Assembly: GCF_013396335.1 (NCBI RefSeq)
Contig: NZ_JABWSY010000017.1
Span: 62,001-126,000, forward strand
Source: Bacillus sp. EB106-08-02-XG196
GTDB lineage: Bacteria > Bacillota > Bacilli > Bacillales > Cytobacillaceae
Reading direction: 5' to 3'
Length of the DNA stretch: 64,000 bases
Shown: positions 17,191-26,445 of the stretch, piece by piece
Layout of the letters: each line of letters begins with the position of its first letter
How positions within the stretch are numbered: the first letter of the stretch is position 1
Notes under the pieces: generated by a model
Told to the model about the DNA's origin: nothing
Databases searched by the model: none
The model's input: only the letters and a program-made list of their open reading frames with translations
Program-made: the position numbers and the translations under genes

Positions 17191-17838
17191 TCATCTTGAA
17201 ATAAGCCAGTTTACACAGCTTTTTATAATTTTTAAAAGTTCATGGTTCATCAATCCCTCTTTCGTATGGGCAGGTGTTACACAACATACCCTGCCAAATC
17301 CAAAACTGTGGGACCACCCTGCTGGAGCTTGTCCATCAATAGATTCAGATAAAAGGAATATATTTGTATTCTCTGTATCACAATGAACAAAATAATGCTC
17401 ATCGATTAGTTCAAATGAAGTAGGTATTGGAAGTACTGAGTTCCCTTCAGATGAGTAGTAATGGACCATCTGATGCTTTTCGGGATGATACAAAAAATGT
17501 CCTTTTAACATTTTTATGTAAGAACCGTCGACCGGGAATGATGCTAAGCCTGAATGCCATGCAAGCCAGCCTCCGCCATTTTGTACATACTTTGTGATTT
17601 CTAATGCAATATCTTCCGTCATCCATTTTTCTATGTTTTCTTCAGCAGGATTGACTCTATTTTCTTTAAAATGAATCACAGCATCCGGCTTCTTCTCTAG
17701 TACCTCTTTTAATTGTTCAGGGGAGCAATATTCAATTTGAAGGTCTTCCTTATTACAGTTCAGTGCAGTTTCAAGTGATTGTTTCGCCCATTCACTCTGA
17801 TGATAATAATCGCCAAGCACCGCTGCAAATTTAATCAT
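17191..17838 (-). CDS. ThuA-like (trehalose utilisation/glutamine-amidotransferase fold) protein
   Basis: This cytoplasmic protein of about 215 aa has the ThuA layout: an early AAVLGDYYHQSEW segment, a GGGWLAWHSGLASF segment near residue 88 (the family's GGG-x-x-x-H region) and a C-terminal HELLKIIKSCVNWL. ThuA-type proteins act in sugar oxidation or isomerisation pathways, but the exact reaction is known in few cases. The start is at the ATG at 17838, 8 nt after AAGGTGG. It is the last gene of a probable ten-gene unit, with the SDR and VOC genes just upstream. Those three probably act together on a sugar-acid or glucuronide by-product. Confidence 0.75.
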   Translation of the reverse strand: MIKFAAVLGDYYHQSEWAKQSLETALNCNKEDLQIEYCSPEQLKEVLEKKPDAVIHFKENRVNPAEENIEKWMTEDIALEITKYVQNGGGWLAWHSGLASFPVDGSYIKMLKGHFLYHPEKHQMVHYYSSEGNSVLPIPTSFELIDEHYFVHCDTENTNIFLLSESIDGQAPAGWSHSFGFGRVCCVTPAHTKEGLMNHELLKIIKSCVNWLISR

Positions 17839-17857
17839 TTTGTTCACCACCTTTTAT

Positions 17858-18553
17858 TTATAATGGCATTGAATGTCCTTCATAGGTGATGAAAACATTC
17901 CTACTGTCAATCACTCGTTTTCTTTCTATAATATCGAATATTCCTTTGGCCGTGTCAAAAGGGTTCCCTGGTGCACTCTCGCCGCCCATGTCTGTCTTAA
18001 TCCACCCCGGATGTATAGAGAAAACGTGGACATTATTACTCTGTACATACTGACTCAATTGCTGACTGAACATGTTCAATGCGGTTTTTGATGATGCATA
18101 TGCATAATCACCGCCATATGCTTGGCTTATACTTCCTGCATCAGAGGAAATGTTGATGATGGATGATCGATCACCCATCAGTAAAAGAGGAAGGAAGTGT
18201 TTCACCACTCTAATTGGACCAAAGAAATTAACATCGAACGTAACTTTCACTTGGTCAAGATCCAAGTCCTCAATTTGTTTATCACGTTCCAACAATACAC
18301 CCGCATTATTAATGATCACATCAATGGTTCCAAAGTTTTCTTTTACTGTATTCGCTGCTGCAAAAACTGACTCTTCATCTGTTACATCTAAGGGCAACAG
18401 TGAAATTGATTTATATATTTCAGATTGAGTTAAACCTTCTGTGCTTTTTTTGAGGTCTCTGACTCCAGCAAGAATTTGATGGCCTCTTTCTGCCCCGACC
18501 TTTGATAAAGCTAACCCTAGACCTCTATTTGCACCCGTTATCAAAATCCGCAT
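17858..18553 (-). CDS. Short-chain dehydrogenase/reductase
   Basis: This 231-aa classical SDR has the NAD(P)-binding motif TGANRGLG at residues 6-13, NNAGV near 86, and a Ser-Tyr-Lys triad with YAYASSKTALN near 150. The C-terminal region is short and ends HSMPL. It is spaced 7 bp from the start region of the ThuA-like gene, so the two are co-transcribed. It is likely an oxidoreductase for a carbohydrate intermediate, but the substrate cannot be told from sequence. It is not obviously a fructuronate reductase (UxuB), which is usually longer. Confidence 0.85.
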   Translation of the reverse strand: MRILITGANRGLGLALSKVGAERGHQILAGVRDLKKSTEGLTQSEIYKSISLLPLDVTDEESVFAAANTVKENFGTIDVIINNAGVLLERDKQIEDLDLDQVKVTFDVNFFGPIRVVKHFLPLLLMGDRSSIINISSDAGSISQAYGGDYAYASSKTALNMFSQQLSQYVQSNNVHVFSIHPGWIKTDMGGESAPGNPFDTAKGIFDIIERKRVIDSRNVFITYEGHSMPL

Positions 18554-18614
18554 TCTTTTATCCCACCTTATTATGGCAGAGGAGAACCAATTAAGAATCT
18601 CCTCCTGTTTCTAT

Positions 18615-19073
18615 TTATCTATCATTTTCCAATAACTCCATGACAATTTTAAGATCTTTGAATGTGTCCATGTATGCGTATCTTCCACCGGTGTATTCAC
18701 CTTTTTGAAGTAACGGCATTTGCTTTCTTTCCATTATTTCAATTTTCCCTTGCATTCCTTCTATGAAAAACGCAATATGGTGAGGACCTTCACCGTGCTC
18801 ATCCAAATGCTTCCGCCAAGTACTTGGATGATGATCCGGTTCAATTAATTCTAATTGTAAAGAGCCCATATCAATGAATGCTAGTTTTGCCCGAGCCTCA
18901 GTTGGGTTGCCCTCAAACTCTGTTTGTGCACGGTCCAATGTATCTGTTAAACTCCATTCAGGTTTTTCTATACCAAAGAAATCAGCATAGTTCTGGCTGG
19001 TTTTTTCGATATCATTAACAAGAATACCTATTTGCGCAATCACGTTGGTTCCTAGTGCATTTTTTTGTGTCAT
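18615..19073 (-). CDS. VOC-superfamily (glyoxalase/methylmalonyl-CoA epimerase-like) protein
   Basis: This 152-aa protein has two beta-alpha-beta-beta-beta modules. Candidate metal ligands are in IAQIGILVND (Gln in place of the usual first His), LQLELIEP (Glu), GPHHIAFFIEG (His) and a C-terminal DLKIVMELLE (Glu). The fold and the EGPHHIAF motif match methylmalonyl-CoA epimerase-like VOC enzymes, which often catalyse epimerisation. In this operon it may epimerise or isomerise a keto-sugar. It starts at ATG after AGGAGG. Confidence 0.8.
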   Translation of the reverse strand: MTQKNALGTNVIAQIGILVNDIEKTSQNYADFFGIEKPEWSLTDTLDRAQTEFEGNPTEARAKLAFIDMGSLQLELIEPDHHPSTWRKHLDEHGEGPHHIAFFIEGMQGKIEIMERKQMPLLQKGEYTGGRYAYMDTFKDLKIVMELLENDR

Positions 19074-19166
19074 TTGAATGAGACCTCCTCTTATTTACGT
19101 TCACGATAGGTAAAATAATCAAAATTATTTTTATAAATGTGTGATCTTCCCTATTAAACAGATATA

Positions 19167-21266
19167 TTAATAGATCTTTCTATTTAGCTCATCCTTGATT
19201 CCTGATTTTCGATAAAAATAGGTATTGATAATATCCCGCCATTCTTTAGAATGGTTTGCTTGTTCTTGTAATCTGGTTAGGATATCATCAAATCGCTTTT
19301 GATCAATCCTATCCTTAAGCTGTAACCAAGTTTCAACTAATTCCTCAGCCTCTTCTACCCCTTCAAAGTGAGTATTGTAAATATGTTGAATCACGGTTTT
19401 ACCTGATTTTAGCTTATGTGTATATGGGACATGATGGAAAAATAACAGCAATTCATCGGGGCATGTTTCAAGCCTTTCATACATATCGGCATTTTCTTTA
19501 AAATACTGAGAGGTGTAACCTGTTCCTGATTTTACAGTCCTGTCCACTCCCATTCCTTCACAATCGGCAAAGTGGTATGTACCCCAAACGGAATATTCAT
19601 AACCATCCACATTTGGACCATAATGATGATTTGGATTTACCATCCAGCCAACACCAAGTGGTGATGTATATTTTTCATAGATATTCCATGATTTTAATAG
19701 CATCCTGCTTACCAACTCTTTAACCAGTGGATCATCACCAAAGGTTTGTCCGATCCATTCATCTGTAATTTTTTCAGCTGAAAGATCTGGGTTCCATGTC
19801 AAGCGTCCAAAGCCGTACAAATTAGCTTGTGCGAGCGTATGCCCGGTCCAATTATAATCATTTCCAATATTGGAAACAGCGGTAATTCCGCTAAACCTGT
19901 TCCGGAACAGGGAACCATCTACTACCTTTTTGACCTCTGAACCTTCCCCTTTTGCATATGTGTCAAAATCGAGGACTTCTTTCCACTGCGGAACGAGATA
20001 ACAAAGATGTCTTTGTTGGCCTGTATACTCTTGAGTGATTTGGAATTCCAACATTTGATTTGTTTTTTCCATTGCTCCAAATAACGGTGAAACACCTTCT
20101 CGTACTTGGAAATCCATTGGACCATTCTTGATCTGTAAAATAACATTGGAATGGAATTGGCCGTCTAACGGTTTAAAATGGTCGTATGCAGCTCTTGCTC
20201 GATCAGTAGAGCGGTCACGCCAATCTTGAAGGCAGTTATAGACGAAACATCTCCATAGAACAATTCCATTAAAAGGCTGCAGAGCTTCTGCGAGCATGTT
20301 TGCTCCATCCGCATGATTTCGGCCATATGTAAATGGTCCAGGGCGGTGTTCTGAATCGGCTTTTACTAGGAATCCACCGAAGTCAGGAATATAGCTGTAT
20401 ATCTCTACTGCTTTATCCTTCCACCATTCTCGAACCTCAGAACCCAGCGGGTCTGCTGTTGGTAAATTTCCAATTTGGATCGTACTGGCATAATTCACGC
20501 TAAGGAACGTTGTGATCCCATAAGCCCTAAAAATACCGGCAACATCAGCCACTTTAGGCAGCAAGGAGCTTGTAATTAAATGGGACTCTGCCTGGTGAAC
20601 GTTAACGTTGTTAATTGCAATTCCATTAATACCAACTGAAGCAAGCAGTCTTGCATAATCTTCAATTCTATTAAGTTCATCTGAGAATTGATGATTTTTA
20701 TAGAAAATGGAGTTTCCTGCATAACCACGTTCAATACTGCCATCCATATTGTCCCACTGATTCAGCATTCGTAATTGGTCTTTTGGGTTTTCAACGATAT
20801 CCAGCTGTTGTAAATTTTCCCTGTTTTGCATGAGGCGTAATAAGTGAAAGGTACCATATAAGACACCTTTATCTTTTTTTCCCACAAGGAAAATCGTAGT
20901 TCTTTGACCAAAAGTAACGGTTTTAATTACGTATCCATCATCATTAAGTTGATTAAAATCGACATCTACTAAATTACCAATAGAATCCCTATCAGCTAAC
21001 ACAAGACCAGATTGCTGCGGTTCTGAACTGATACTAGGTTGAATTCCTAACATAGAAGAAATACCGAGGATCAGTTCTCTCTTAGCAGATTCAATGACCA
21101 CCGATTCTCCTAAAACAGTAAATCCTCCGCACCATTGGGTATATTCTTCTGACCATGCTTGACTTTCAATTTTTTTATATTGCAGCCAAGCAGAATAGCT
21201 TTCTTTATGTTCTTCCTTGTATAAATCTGTACGACTCTTTGATATATTTTCAAAAGCACTTTTCAA
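19167..21266 (-). CDS. aguA: Alpha-glucuronidase, GH67
   Basis: This 699-aa intracellular enzyme removes 4-O-methylglucuronate from the non-reducing end of aldouronates imported after xylan cleavage. Family signs are WLQYKKIE near the start, NQWDNMDGSIERGYAG near residue 170, GFLVKADSEHRPGPFTYGR near 300 (active-site region), VLWRCFVYN, and a C-terminal MVNPNHHYGPNVDGYEYS. There is no signal peptide. The start is an unusual TTG at 21266, supported by a well-placed AGGAGG. Its partners are uxuA and the GH10 gene upstream. Confidence 0.93.
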   Translation of the reverse strand: MKSAFENISKSRTDLYKEEHKESYSAWLQYKKIESQAWSEEYTQWCGGFTVLGESVVIESAKRELILGISSMLGIQPSISSEPQQSGLVLADRDSIGNLVDVDFNQLNDDGYVIKTVTFGQRTTIFLVGKKDKGVLYGTFHLLRLMQNRENLQQLDIVENPKDQLRMLNQWDNMDGSIERGYAGNSIFYKNHQFSDELNRIEDYARLLASVGINGIAINNVNVHQAESHLITSSLLPKVADVAGIFRAYGITTFLSVNYASTIQIGNLPTADPLGSEVREWWKDKAVEIYSYIPDFGGFLVKADSEHRPGPFTYGRNHADGANMLAEALQPFNGIVLWRCFVYNCLQDWRDRSTDRARAAYDHFKPLDGQFHSNVILQIKNGPMDFQVREGVSPLFGAMEKTNQMLEFQITQEYTGQQRHLCYLVPQWKEVLDFDTYAKGEGSEVKKVVDGSLFRNRFSGITAVSNIGNDYNWTGHTLAQANLYGFGRLTWNPDLSAEKITDEWIGQTFGDDPLVKELVSRMLLKSWNIYEKYTSPLGVGWMVNPNHHYGPNVDGYEYSVWGTYHFADCEGMGVDRTVKSGTGYTSQYFKENADMYERLETCPDELLLFFHHVPYTHKLKSGKTVIQHIYNTHFEGVEEAEELVETWLQLKDRIDQKRFDDILTRLQEQANHSKEWRDIINTYFYRKSGIKDELNRKIY

Positions 21267-21311
21267 TATTTATCCTCCTCAATGGATGATTGAGTCCTAA
21301 GCTAAAGGCAG

Positions 21312-22361
21312 CTACCTAATTAATGAATCCCAAATACCTAAAAGGTACATAATCCCAAGGGCCCGATCATATAAGCCATATCCTGGCCGGCATTTTTCGT
21401 CCCAAATATGTCTTCCGTGATCTGGTCTTATATAGCCAATAAATCCATTTTCATGATAAGCTTTCATGATCCCAACTATATCAACTGTCCCATCCTGGCC
21501 CCGATGGGAGGTCTCGATAAAATCACCATTTTCATAGACTTTAATGTTACGAACATGGGCGAATGGAATGCGGTCAGCAAATTCTCTGACCATATCGACA
21601 ATATTATTACTAGGATTGGAACCTAATGAACCACTGCAAAGAGTTACCCCATTATAAGGACTGTCAACAACCTTTAACACTCGTCTAATATTTTCCTGAT
21701 TTGTCATAATACGAGGTAATCCGAATATTGCCCATGGCGGATCGTCAGGATGGATAGCCATTTTAATGTCGTTCTCTTCACATACCGGAATTATCGCTTC
21801 TAGAAAATAGCTCAAATGTTGAAATAAATCTTCTTCTGTAACATTCTTATAGGCATCGAAGAACTTTGTCAGATTTTCTAACCGCTTAGGTTCCCAGCCA
21901 GGCATGGTATAGTCGGGATTGTTCGCAATCTTATTGACCAACTCAATTGGATCGATATTCTCGGCCTTAGACTTTTCATAAAATAGGGCAGTGGAACCAT
22001 CTTCAAGCTCTTTATATACATCAGTCCTGATCCAGTCAAATACAGGCATAAAGTTATAACAGATAACCTTTACACCTGCTTTAGCCAATTTTTCAATGGT
22101 TCTTTTATAGTTTTCTATATATTGATCTCTTGAAGGAAGCCCCAGTTTAATATCTTCATGTACATTTACACTTTCAACCACATCAATAGTAAAACCATAT
22201 TGTTCAGCTTGCTGTTTTACTTCAAGGATTTTCTCCATCGGCCATTCTTCTCCAGCCTGCCTATCATGAAGGGCCCAAACAATCGTTTCCACACCTGGAA
22301 TTTGTTTAATTTGCTTTAAGCTTACGGAATCATTTCCTTCCCCATACCATCGAAATCCCAT
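21312..22361 (-). CDS. uxuA: Mannonate dehydratase
   Basis: This protein of about 350 aa is a TIM-barrel metalloenzyme that converts D-mannonate to 2-keto-3-deoxygluconate, the step that feeds glucuronate into central metabolism. Signatures include FRWYGEGND at the N-terminus, VICYNFMPVFDW near residue 105, MAIHPDDPPW near 213 and HVRNIK, with a C-terminal YIRPDHGRHIWDE. UxaC and UxuB are not in this cassette and must be elsewhere. The start at the ATG at 22361 is preferred over the TTG two codons upstream. Confidence 0.93.
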   Translation of the reverse strand: MGFRWYGEGNDSVSLKQIKQIPGVETIVWALHDRQAGEEWPMEKILEVKQQAEQYGFTIDVVESVNVHEDIKLGLPSRDQYIENYKRTIEKLAKAGVKVICYNFMPVFDWIRTDVYKELEDGSTALFYEKSKAENIDPIELVNKIANNPDYTMPGWEPKRLENLTKFFDAYKNVTEEDLFQHLSYFLEAIIPVCEENDIKMAIHPDDPPWAIFGLPRIMTNQENIRRVLKVVDSPYNGVTLCSGSLGSNPSNNIVDMVREFADRIPFAHVRNIKVYENGDFIETSHRGQDGTVDIVGIMKAYHENGFIGYIRPDHGRHIWDEKCRPGYGLYDRALGIMYLLGIWDSLIR

Positions 22362-22407
22362 TTTCAACCTTTATCACCGCCTGTCAATTTGATTAAGGTA
22401 GTACCAG

Positions 22408-23202
22408 CTATATAACTTGTAAGGCATGATTGACCGGAATAAAATAGGTTGGAATACTTGGAAACATGGTTTGAATACATTGTGCTAAATAACTCATTCC
22501 AGGTTCTTCACTTTCCGCATGCCCAAGAACAATCAGATTCCTTTGCTTTCCTTGATCATTCGTATCTCTCACATATTCCGGAGTTTCCCATTCTGGACCT
22601 TCTCCATAAATAATAAGATCTAAATTTTCCTGTTCATATAGCGGGATACATAAACTTCCCCCGCCACGATAACCAGCTAATAGCCCAATGCGGGTACATT
22701 TCATCGACAAATCTCCTGCAAATCGTAAAAACTGAATCCCTAACCGCCCCTTAATATGCTCGGAAATCTCAGCTAATGTCATGGAAGGAATACTTAGAAT
22801 CGTTGCAGCAGGCTGATTTTCTACGATATAAGATTGCCAGTCGAGCGCCTTAATTAAGCCAGCCATAATCCCATCCGGTTTATACCGGTGCAAATAATCA
22901 TGGAAACGATAGATTGCAAGTCCTGACTCCGTAATTAACCTGCGTTTTTCATTATATACAGGATCTTTTTCCAAGAATTCGGTATGGTCATGATGGCTGA
23001 AGTATATCCCTTCATGGGTAATCAATAAGTTTGCACCCAACGCGATTGTTTGTTCAATTACCTTGTGTGTAGCCATAAAGGCTGTGGCAATCCCCTTTAC
23101 TTGAGTAGTTGGGTGACCCGACTTAAGGGTATCCACAGTATTTTGCAAGTGTTCTACAGGTTCCATTAATTTATCAAGTACATTTTGTACAGTAATTGGC
23201 AT
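22408..23202 (-). CDS. Nif3-like (DUF34) dinuclear metal protein
   Basis: This protein of about 264 aa has the NIF3/GTP-cyclohydrolase-I type 2 layout: GIATAFMATHKVIEQTIALGAN and LLITHEGIYFSHHDH near residue 60 (metal-binding His) and IVLGHAESEEPGM near 225 (second His/Glu pair). Nif3 proteins have long lacked a firm general function; hydrolase roles have been suggested. This member lies inside a glucuronoxylan operon between the xylanase and mannonate dehydratase genes, away from its usual housekeeping context. A role in hydrolysing a sugar-derived intermediate is possible but unproven. The ribosome binding site is weak. Confidence 0.78.
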   Translation of the reverse strand: MPITVQNVLDKLMEPVEHLQNTVDTLKSGHPTTQVKGIATAFMATHKVIEQTIALGANLLITHEGIYFSHHDHTEFLEKDPVYNEKRRLITESGLAIYRFHDYLHRYKPDGIMAGLIKALDWQSYIVENQPAATILSIPSMTLAEISEHIKGRLGIQFLRFAGDLSMKCTRIGLLAGYRGGGSLCIPLYEQENLDLIIYGEGPEWETPEYVRDTNDQGKQRNLIVLGHAESEEPGMSYLAQCIQTMFPSIPTYFIPVNHALQVI

Positions 23203-23294
23203 TGTTTTCACCGTTTCACAGGAATTACAAAGGTATCACAACGCCATTTATTTAGCTGATACCTAGTTTATAGCGAATGACTGATCAGCCATTG

Positions 23295-24284
23295 CTAATA
23301 TTGGACAACCTTCCAAAAGGATTCTTTTGGCTGATGATTTTCGTCAAAAAGAAATGGCCAGTTTTCTCTTCCTATAACAGGAAAATCGCTTAACCATGTA
23401 TAATCATCGGCTGCGCCCCAGAAGGTTACTGAAGTAATGTGATTTTGATATTGTCGAAGCAATTGAAATACTCGCTGGTATCTTTCAGCCTGTAACTCTA
23501 ACATTTCATGGGTTGGCTGCTTAAGGTCAGTCCGCTTATCTTCAAAATTAAAAACAGATATATCCAATTCTGTCAGGTGCAGCTTCAACCCCAGGGATGC
23601 GTATCGTTCAATCGCTGTACGAATATCTTCAAGACTAGGATTGACTAAATTCCAATGTGCTTGGAGACCGACTCCGCGAATGGGAACACCCTTATCTATT
23701 AAAGATTTAACAAGTTTATAGATTTTTTCACGTTTCTCCGGATTGGATTCATTATAGTCATTGTAAAAAAGCAGGGCGTCCGGGTCTGCCTCGTGTGCAA
23801 ATTCAAATGCTTTTTCAATATAATCCTCTCCGATTATTTCTAACCATTTTGTTAGCCGGTACAATTCTGGTCCCTCATCGGTTACCGCTTCGTTTACCAC
23901 ATCCCAACAGAAAATCGTCCCTTTATATCTTTTCATTACTGAAGTGATGTGGTCCTTCATTCGTTGTAAAAGCGTTTCTCTATCCGCATCTTGAAATACC
24001 CAGTCAGGAGTCTGATTATGCCAGACTAATGTATGTCCACGCATTTTCATTCCATTTTCCTTTGCAAAAGCAGCCAATCGATCGGCATTTTCAAACATAA
24101 ACTGTCCCTCAGCAGGCTGAATCTCAATGAATTTCATATCATTTTCAGCTGTAATACTATTAAAATGTTTTCTTAATAAATCCTTTTGTGACTCTAAGGT
24201 ATTTAAATTAACTGCGGCACCAATGTTAAAGTATTCTTCATACACTTTTGATAAAGAAGGAACTTCTACTGTCGTTTTCACCAT
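23295..24284 (-). CDS. xynA: Intracellular endo-1,4-beta-xylanase, GH10
   Basis: This 329-aa single-domain GH10 enzyme has no signal peptide, so it acts on imported xylo-oligosaccharides and aldouronates. Acid/base Glu132 lies in WDVVNEAV and nucleophile Glu239 in LTELDIS; TAENDMKF and MRGHTLVWHNQTPDW are the usual substrate-binding blocks. In aldouronate operons such as those of Paenibacillus, an intracellular GH10 trims the oligosaccharide left by GH67. The order here (importer, GH10, then GH67) matches that scheme. The ribosome binding site is AAGGAGAG. Confidence 0.93.
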   Translation of the reverse strand: MVKTTVEVPSLSKVYEEYFNIGAAVNLNTLESQKDLLRKHFNSITAENDMKFIEIQPAEGQFMFENADRLAAFAKENGMKMRGHTLVWHNQTPDWVFQDADRETLLQRMKDHITSVMKRYKGTIFCWDVVNEAVTDEGPELYRLTKWLEIIGEDYIEKAFEFAHEADPDALLFYNDYNESNPEKREKIYKLVKSLIDKGVPIRGVGLQAHWNLVNPSLEDIRTAIERYASLGLKLHLTELDISVFNFEDKRTDLKQPTHEMLELQAERYQRVFQLLRQYQNHITSVTFWGAADDYTWLSDFPVIGRENWPFLFDENHQPKESFWKVVQY

Positions 24285-24353
24285 TATTTATCTCTCCTTA
24301 AACCTATGATTTTATTAAAAAAATCAGATGAGTGATCCCATCTGATTCTTTTT

Positions 24354-25283
24354 TCAACCCTTTACTCCTCCTAAAGTTAATCCCTTAACAAAATATTTTT
24401 GCAGGAATGGATAGACCATGATAATTGGCAGACTCGCTACAATGGTCATTGTAGCCCTGATGGATGTTGGCGAAACCATGTTGGCACTTGCATTGGCATT
24501 GGCAAAGGCGTCTGCAGCGGTTTTACCAGACATCGATGCGTTAGAATTTTGCAAGATCTTCATTAACTCATATTGAAGGGTAGATAAATTTGCACTTGAT
24601 GAATTATATAAGAACACATCAAACCATGAATTCCATTGGTAAACCGCGACAAACAATGATACAGTCGCTAATACCGGCATGGAAAGTGGCAGAACAATCT
24701 TTATGAAAATAGTAAAATCCCCTGCGCCATCAATTTTTGCAGATTCAAATAAACTTTCTGGGATTCCTTCAATAAAGGAACGAATTACGATTAAATTAAA
24801 TACTCCAATAATTCCCGGAACAATATAAACCCAAAAACTATCTAATAAATTTAATTCTTTTACTAGTAAATAGTTCGGAATCAATCCACCGTTAAAATAC
24901 ATCGTCAAAACGAATGCGATCGTCACAAATTTCTTCAGAACGAAATCTTTCCGGCTAATGGTATAAGCCACCATTGCCGTACCCAACACGGATGTTAATG
25001 TTCCGATGATGGTTCTAAGAACAGAAATGAAGAAAGAATTTACGATACTTGCTTCACCAAAAACATGTTCATAATTTGCCCAAGTAAATTCTCGCGGCCA
25101 GAGATAAATACCTCCCCTTAAAGAATCACTGGCTTCATTGAGTGAAACAGCTAATTGATTTAGAAATGGATATAACATGACCACGCAAAGGAAAACTAAA
25201 AAAGTATAATTGAAGATATCAAATAAATAATCGCCTACACCGGAGTGATGTCGAGTAGCCTTGAAAATTCGTTTCTGTGCCAT
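24354..25283 (-). CDS. Aldouronate/oligosaccharide ABC importer permease (LplC/YtcP type)
   Basis: This 309-aa permease has six hydrophobic segments. The EAA loop is ESLFESAKIDGAGDFTIFIK near residue 175, and it ends in the family-typical KGLTLGGVKG. LplC-type permeases carry complex oligosaccharides and appear with YesM/YesN two-component systems, as here. It is co-transcribed with the partner permease 12 bp upstream and the GH10 gene downstream. Confidence 0.9.
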   Translation of the reverse strand: MAQKRIFKATRHHSGVGDYLFDIFNYTFLVFLCVVMLYPFLNQLAVSLNEASDSLRGGIYLWPREFTWANYEHVFGEASIVNSFFISVLRTIIGTLTSVLGTAMVAYTISRKDFVLKKFVTIAFVLTMYFNGGLIPNYLLVKELNLLDSFWVYIVPGIIGVFNLIVIRSFIEGIPESLFESAKIDGAGDFTIFIKIVLPLSMPVLATVSLFVAVYQWNSWFDVFLYNSSSANLSTLQYELMKILQNSNASMSGKTAADAFANANASANMVSPTSIRATMTIVASLPIIMVYPFLQKYFVKGLTLGGVKG

Positions 25284-25295
25284 ATAGTTCCCCCC

Positions 25296-26273
25296 CTAGA
25301 AAAGCCTTGGCTGACCAAATCGTTTGGCAATATGGTTTGCCGTAAATAAAAAGATGAAACTCACTACTGTTTTAAAGATACCGGCAGCGGTTGCAAGTGA
25401 GAAGTTCCCCATTGACATACCGTATTTTAATACATAAATATCAAGGTTTTCTGAGTAAGCTAGGTTCATAGGATTTCCTAATAAATACTGTGCTTCAAAG
25501 CCTGATTCTAAAATGTACCCTAAGTTCATGATAAGCAGGATGATAATCGTTGGCTTTAAAGATGGGAGTGTAATATGTCTAATCCGTTGGAATCTAGATG
25601 CTCCATCAATATCAGCAGCCTCATATTGTTCTGGATCAATCATGGTAATAGCTGCTAAATAAATTATCGTATTCCAGCCGACATTCTTCCAAACCTCTGT
25701 TAGTCCGTTGATGACCCAGAACCATTTTTCCTTACCCAGCCATAGAATCGGTTCATCAATAATACCCAAGTTTACTAATACGATATTAACGATTCCGTTT
25801 TCTAGTGAAAGGCTGTAGGAGACAATACTAGCTGCTACTACCCATGATATAAAGTGCGGCAGATAACTGATGGTTTGTACTGACTTCTTGAATCTTATAT
25901 GCCTAATTTCATTAATCAGAAGGGCAAGACAAATTGCTGTAACGAAACCTAATACTAGGTTAATCGTGCTCATGCCGAGTGTATTCCGAAGCACGCGCCA
26001 AAAATTATCGTCGGTAAATAAAAACTTGAAATGTTCTAACCCAATCCATTCCTGGTCAGTTAAGCTTCTTGCCGGCTTAAAATCCTGAAAGGCAATCGAC
26101 CAACCCCACAATGGAATATACTTAAAAACAAATAACCAAATCAAGAATGGCAGACTCATGGCCAATAGTGCTTTTTGTGACATCATCCTCTGAAAGAATG
26201 ATTTTTTTTTGTGTGCAGCGATGGAAACTGAAGGATTTATTACCTCTTTTATCGCTTTGGAACCAATCTGCAT
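25296..26273 (-). CDS. Aldouronate/oligosaccharide ABC importer permease (LplB/YteP type)
   Basis: This 325-aa permease has a charged N-terminal tail, then six hydrophobic segments. VFKYIPLWGWSIAFQDF near residue 48 is a typical LplB block, and the EAA loop is EQYEAADIDGASRFQRIRHI. A substrate of glucuronic-acid-decorated xylo-oligosaccharides is inferred from the downstream GH10/GH67. Two hairpins separate it from the binding-protein gene. Confidence 0.9.
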   Translation of the reverse strand: MQIGSKAIKEVINPSVSIAAHKKKSFFQRMMSQKALLAMSLPFLIWLFVFKYIPLWGWSIAFQDFKPARSLTDQEWIGLEHFKFLFTDDNFWRVLRNTLGMSTINLVLGFVTAICLALLINEIRHIRFKKSVQTISYLPHFISWVVAASIVSYSLSLENGIVNIVLVNLGIIDEPILWLGKEKWFWVINGLTEVWKNVGWNTIIYLAAITMIDPEQYEAADIDGASRFQRIRHITLPSLKPTIIILLIMNLGYILESGFEAQYLLGNPMNLAYSENLDIYVLKYGMSMGNFSLATAAGIFKTVVSFIFLFTANHIAKRFGQPRLF

Positions 26274-26310
26274 CCTTACCCCTCCTCTTTCTCGAAAAAT
26301 CTATATCCTA

Positions 26311-26365
26311 AAATCATAAGCTGCCCCCTTAGATGCTCCCGAATGAAGGGGGCGGCTTATGATTT
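26311..26365. other. Long GC-rich hairpin between binding-protein and permease genes
   Basis: Arms of 20 bp (AAATCATAAGCTGCCCCCTT and AAGGGGGCGGCTTATGATTT) pair with one mismatch around a 15-nt loop. It lies 38 bp upstream of the permease start and follows a terminator, so the 172-bp gap holds two consecutive hairpins. It could be an RNA-processing or attenuation element, or a repeat insertion. Confidence 0.8.
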
Positions 26366-26389
26366 CAAGATAACGAACGTAAAGCAAAA

Positions 26390-26420
26390 GGCCGATAAAG
26401 CCAATTGGGCGATATCGGCC
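26390..26420 (-). terminator. Terminator/attenuator after the binding-protein gene
   Basis: GGCCGATA/TATCGGCC arms are followed on the minus strand by TTTTGCTTT. It starts 26 bp after the binding-protein stop codon and should release much of the transcript before the permease genes. Confidence 0.75.
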
Positions 26421-26445
26421 TGCTTTTCTTCATTCTGTTAAACTA

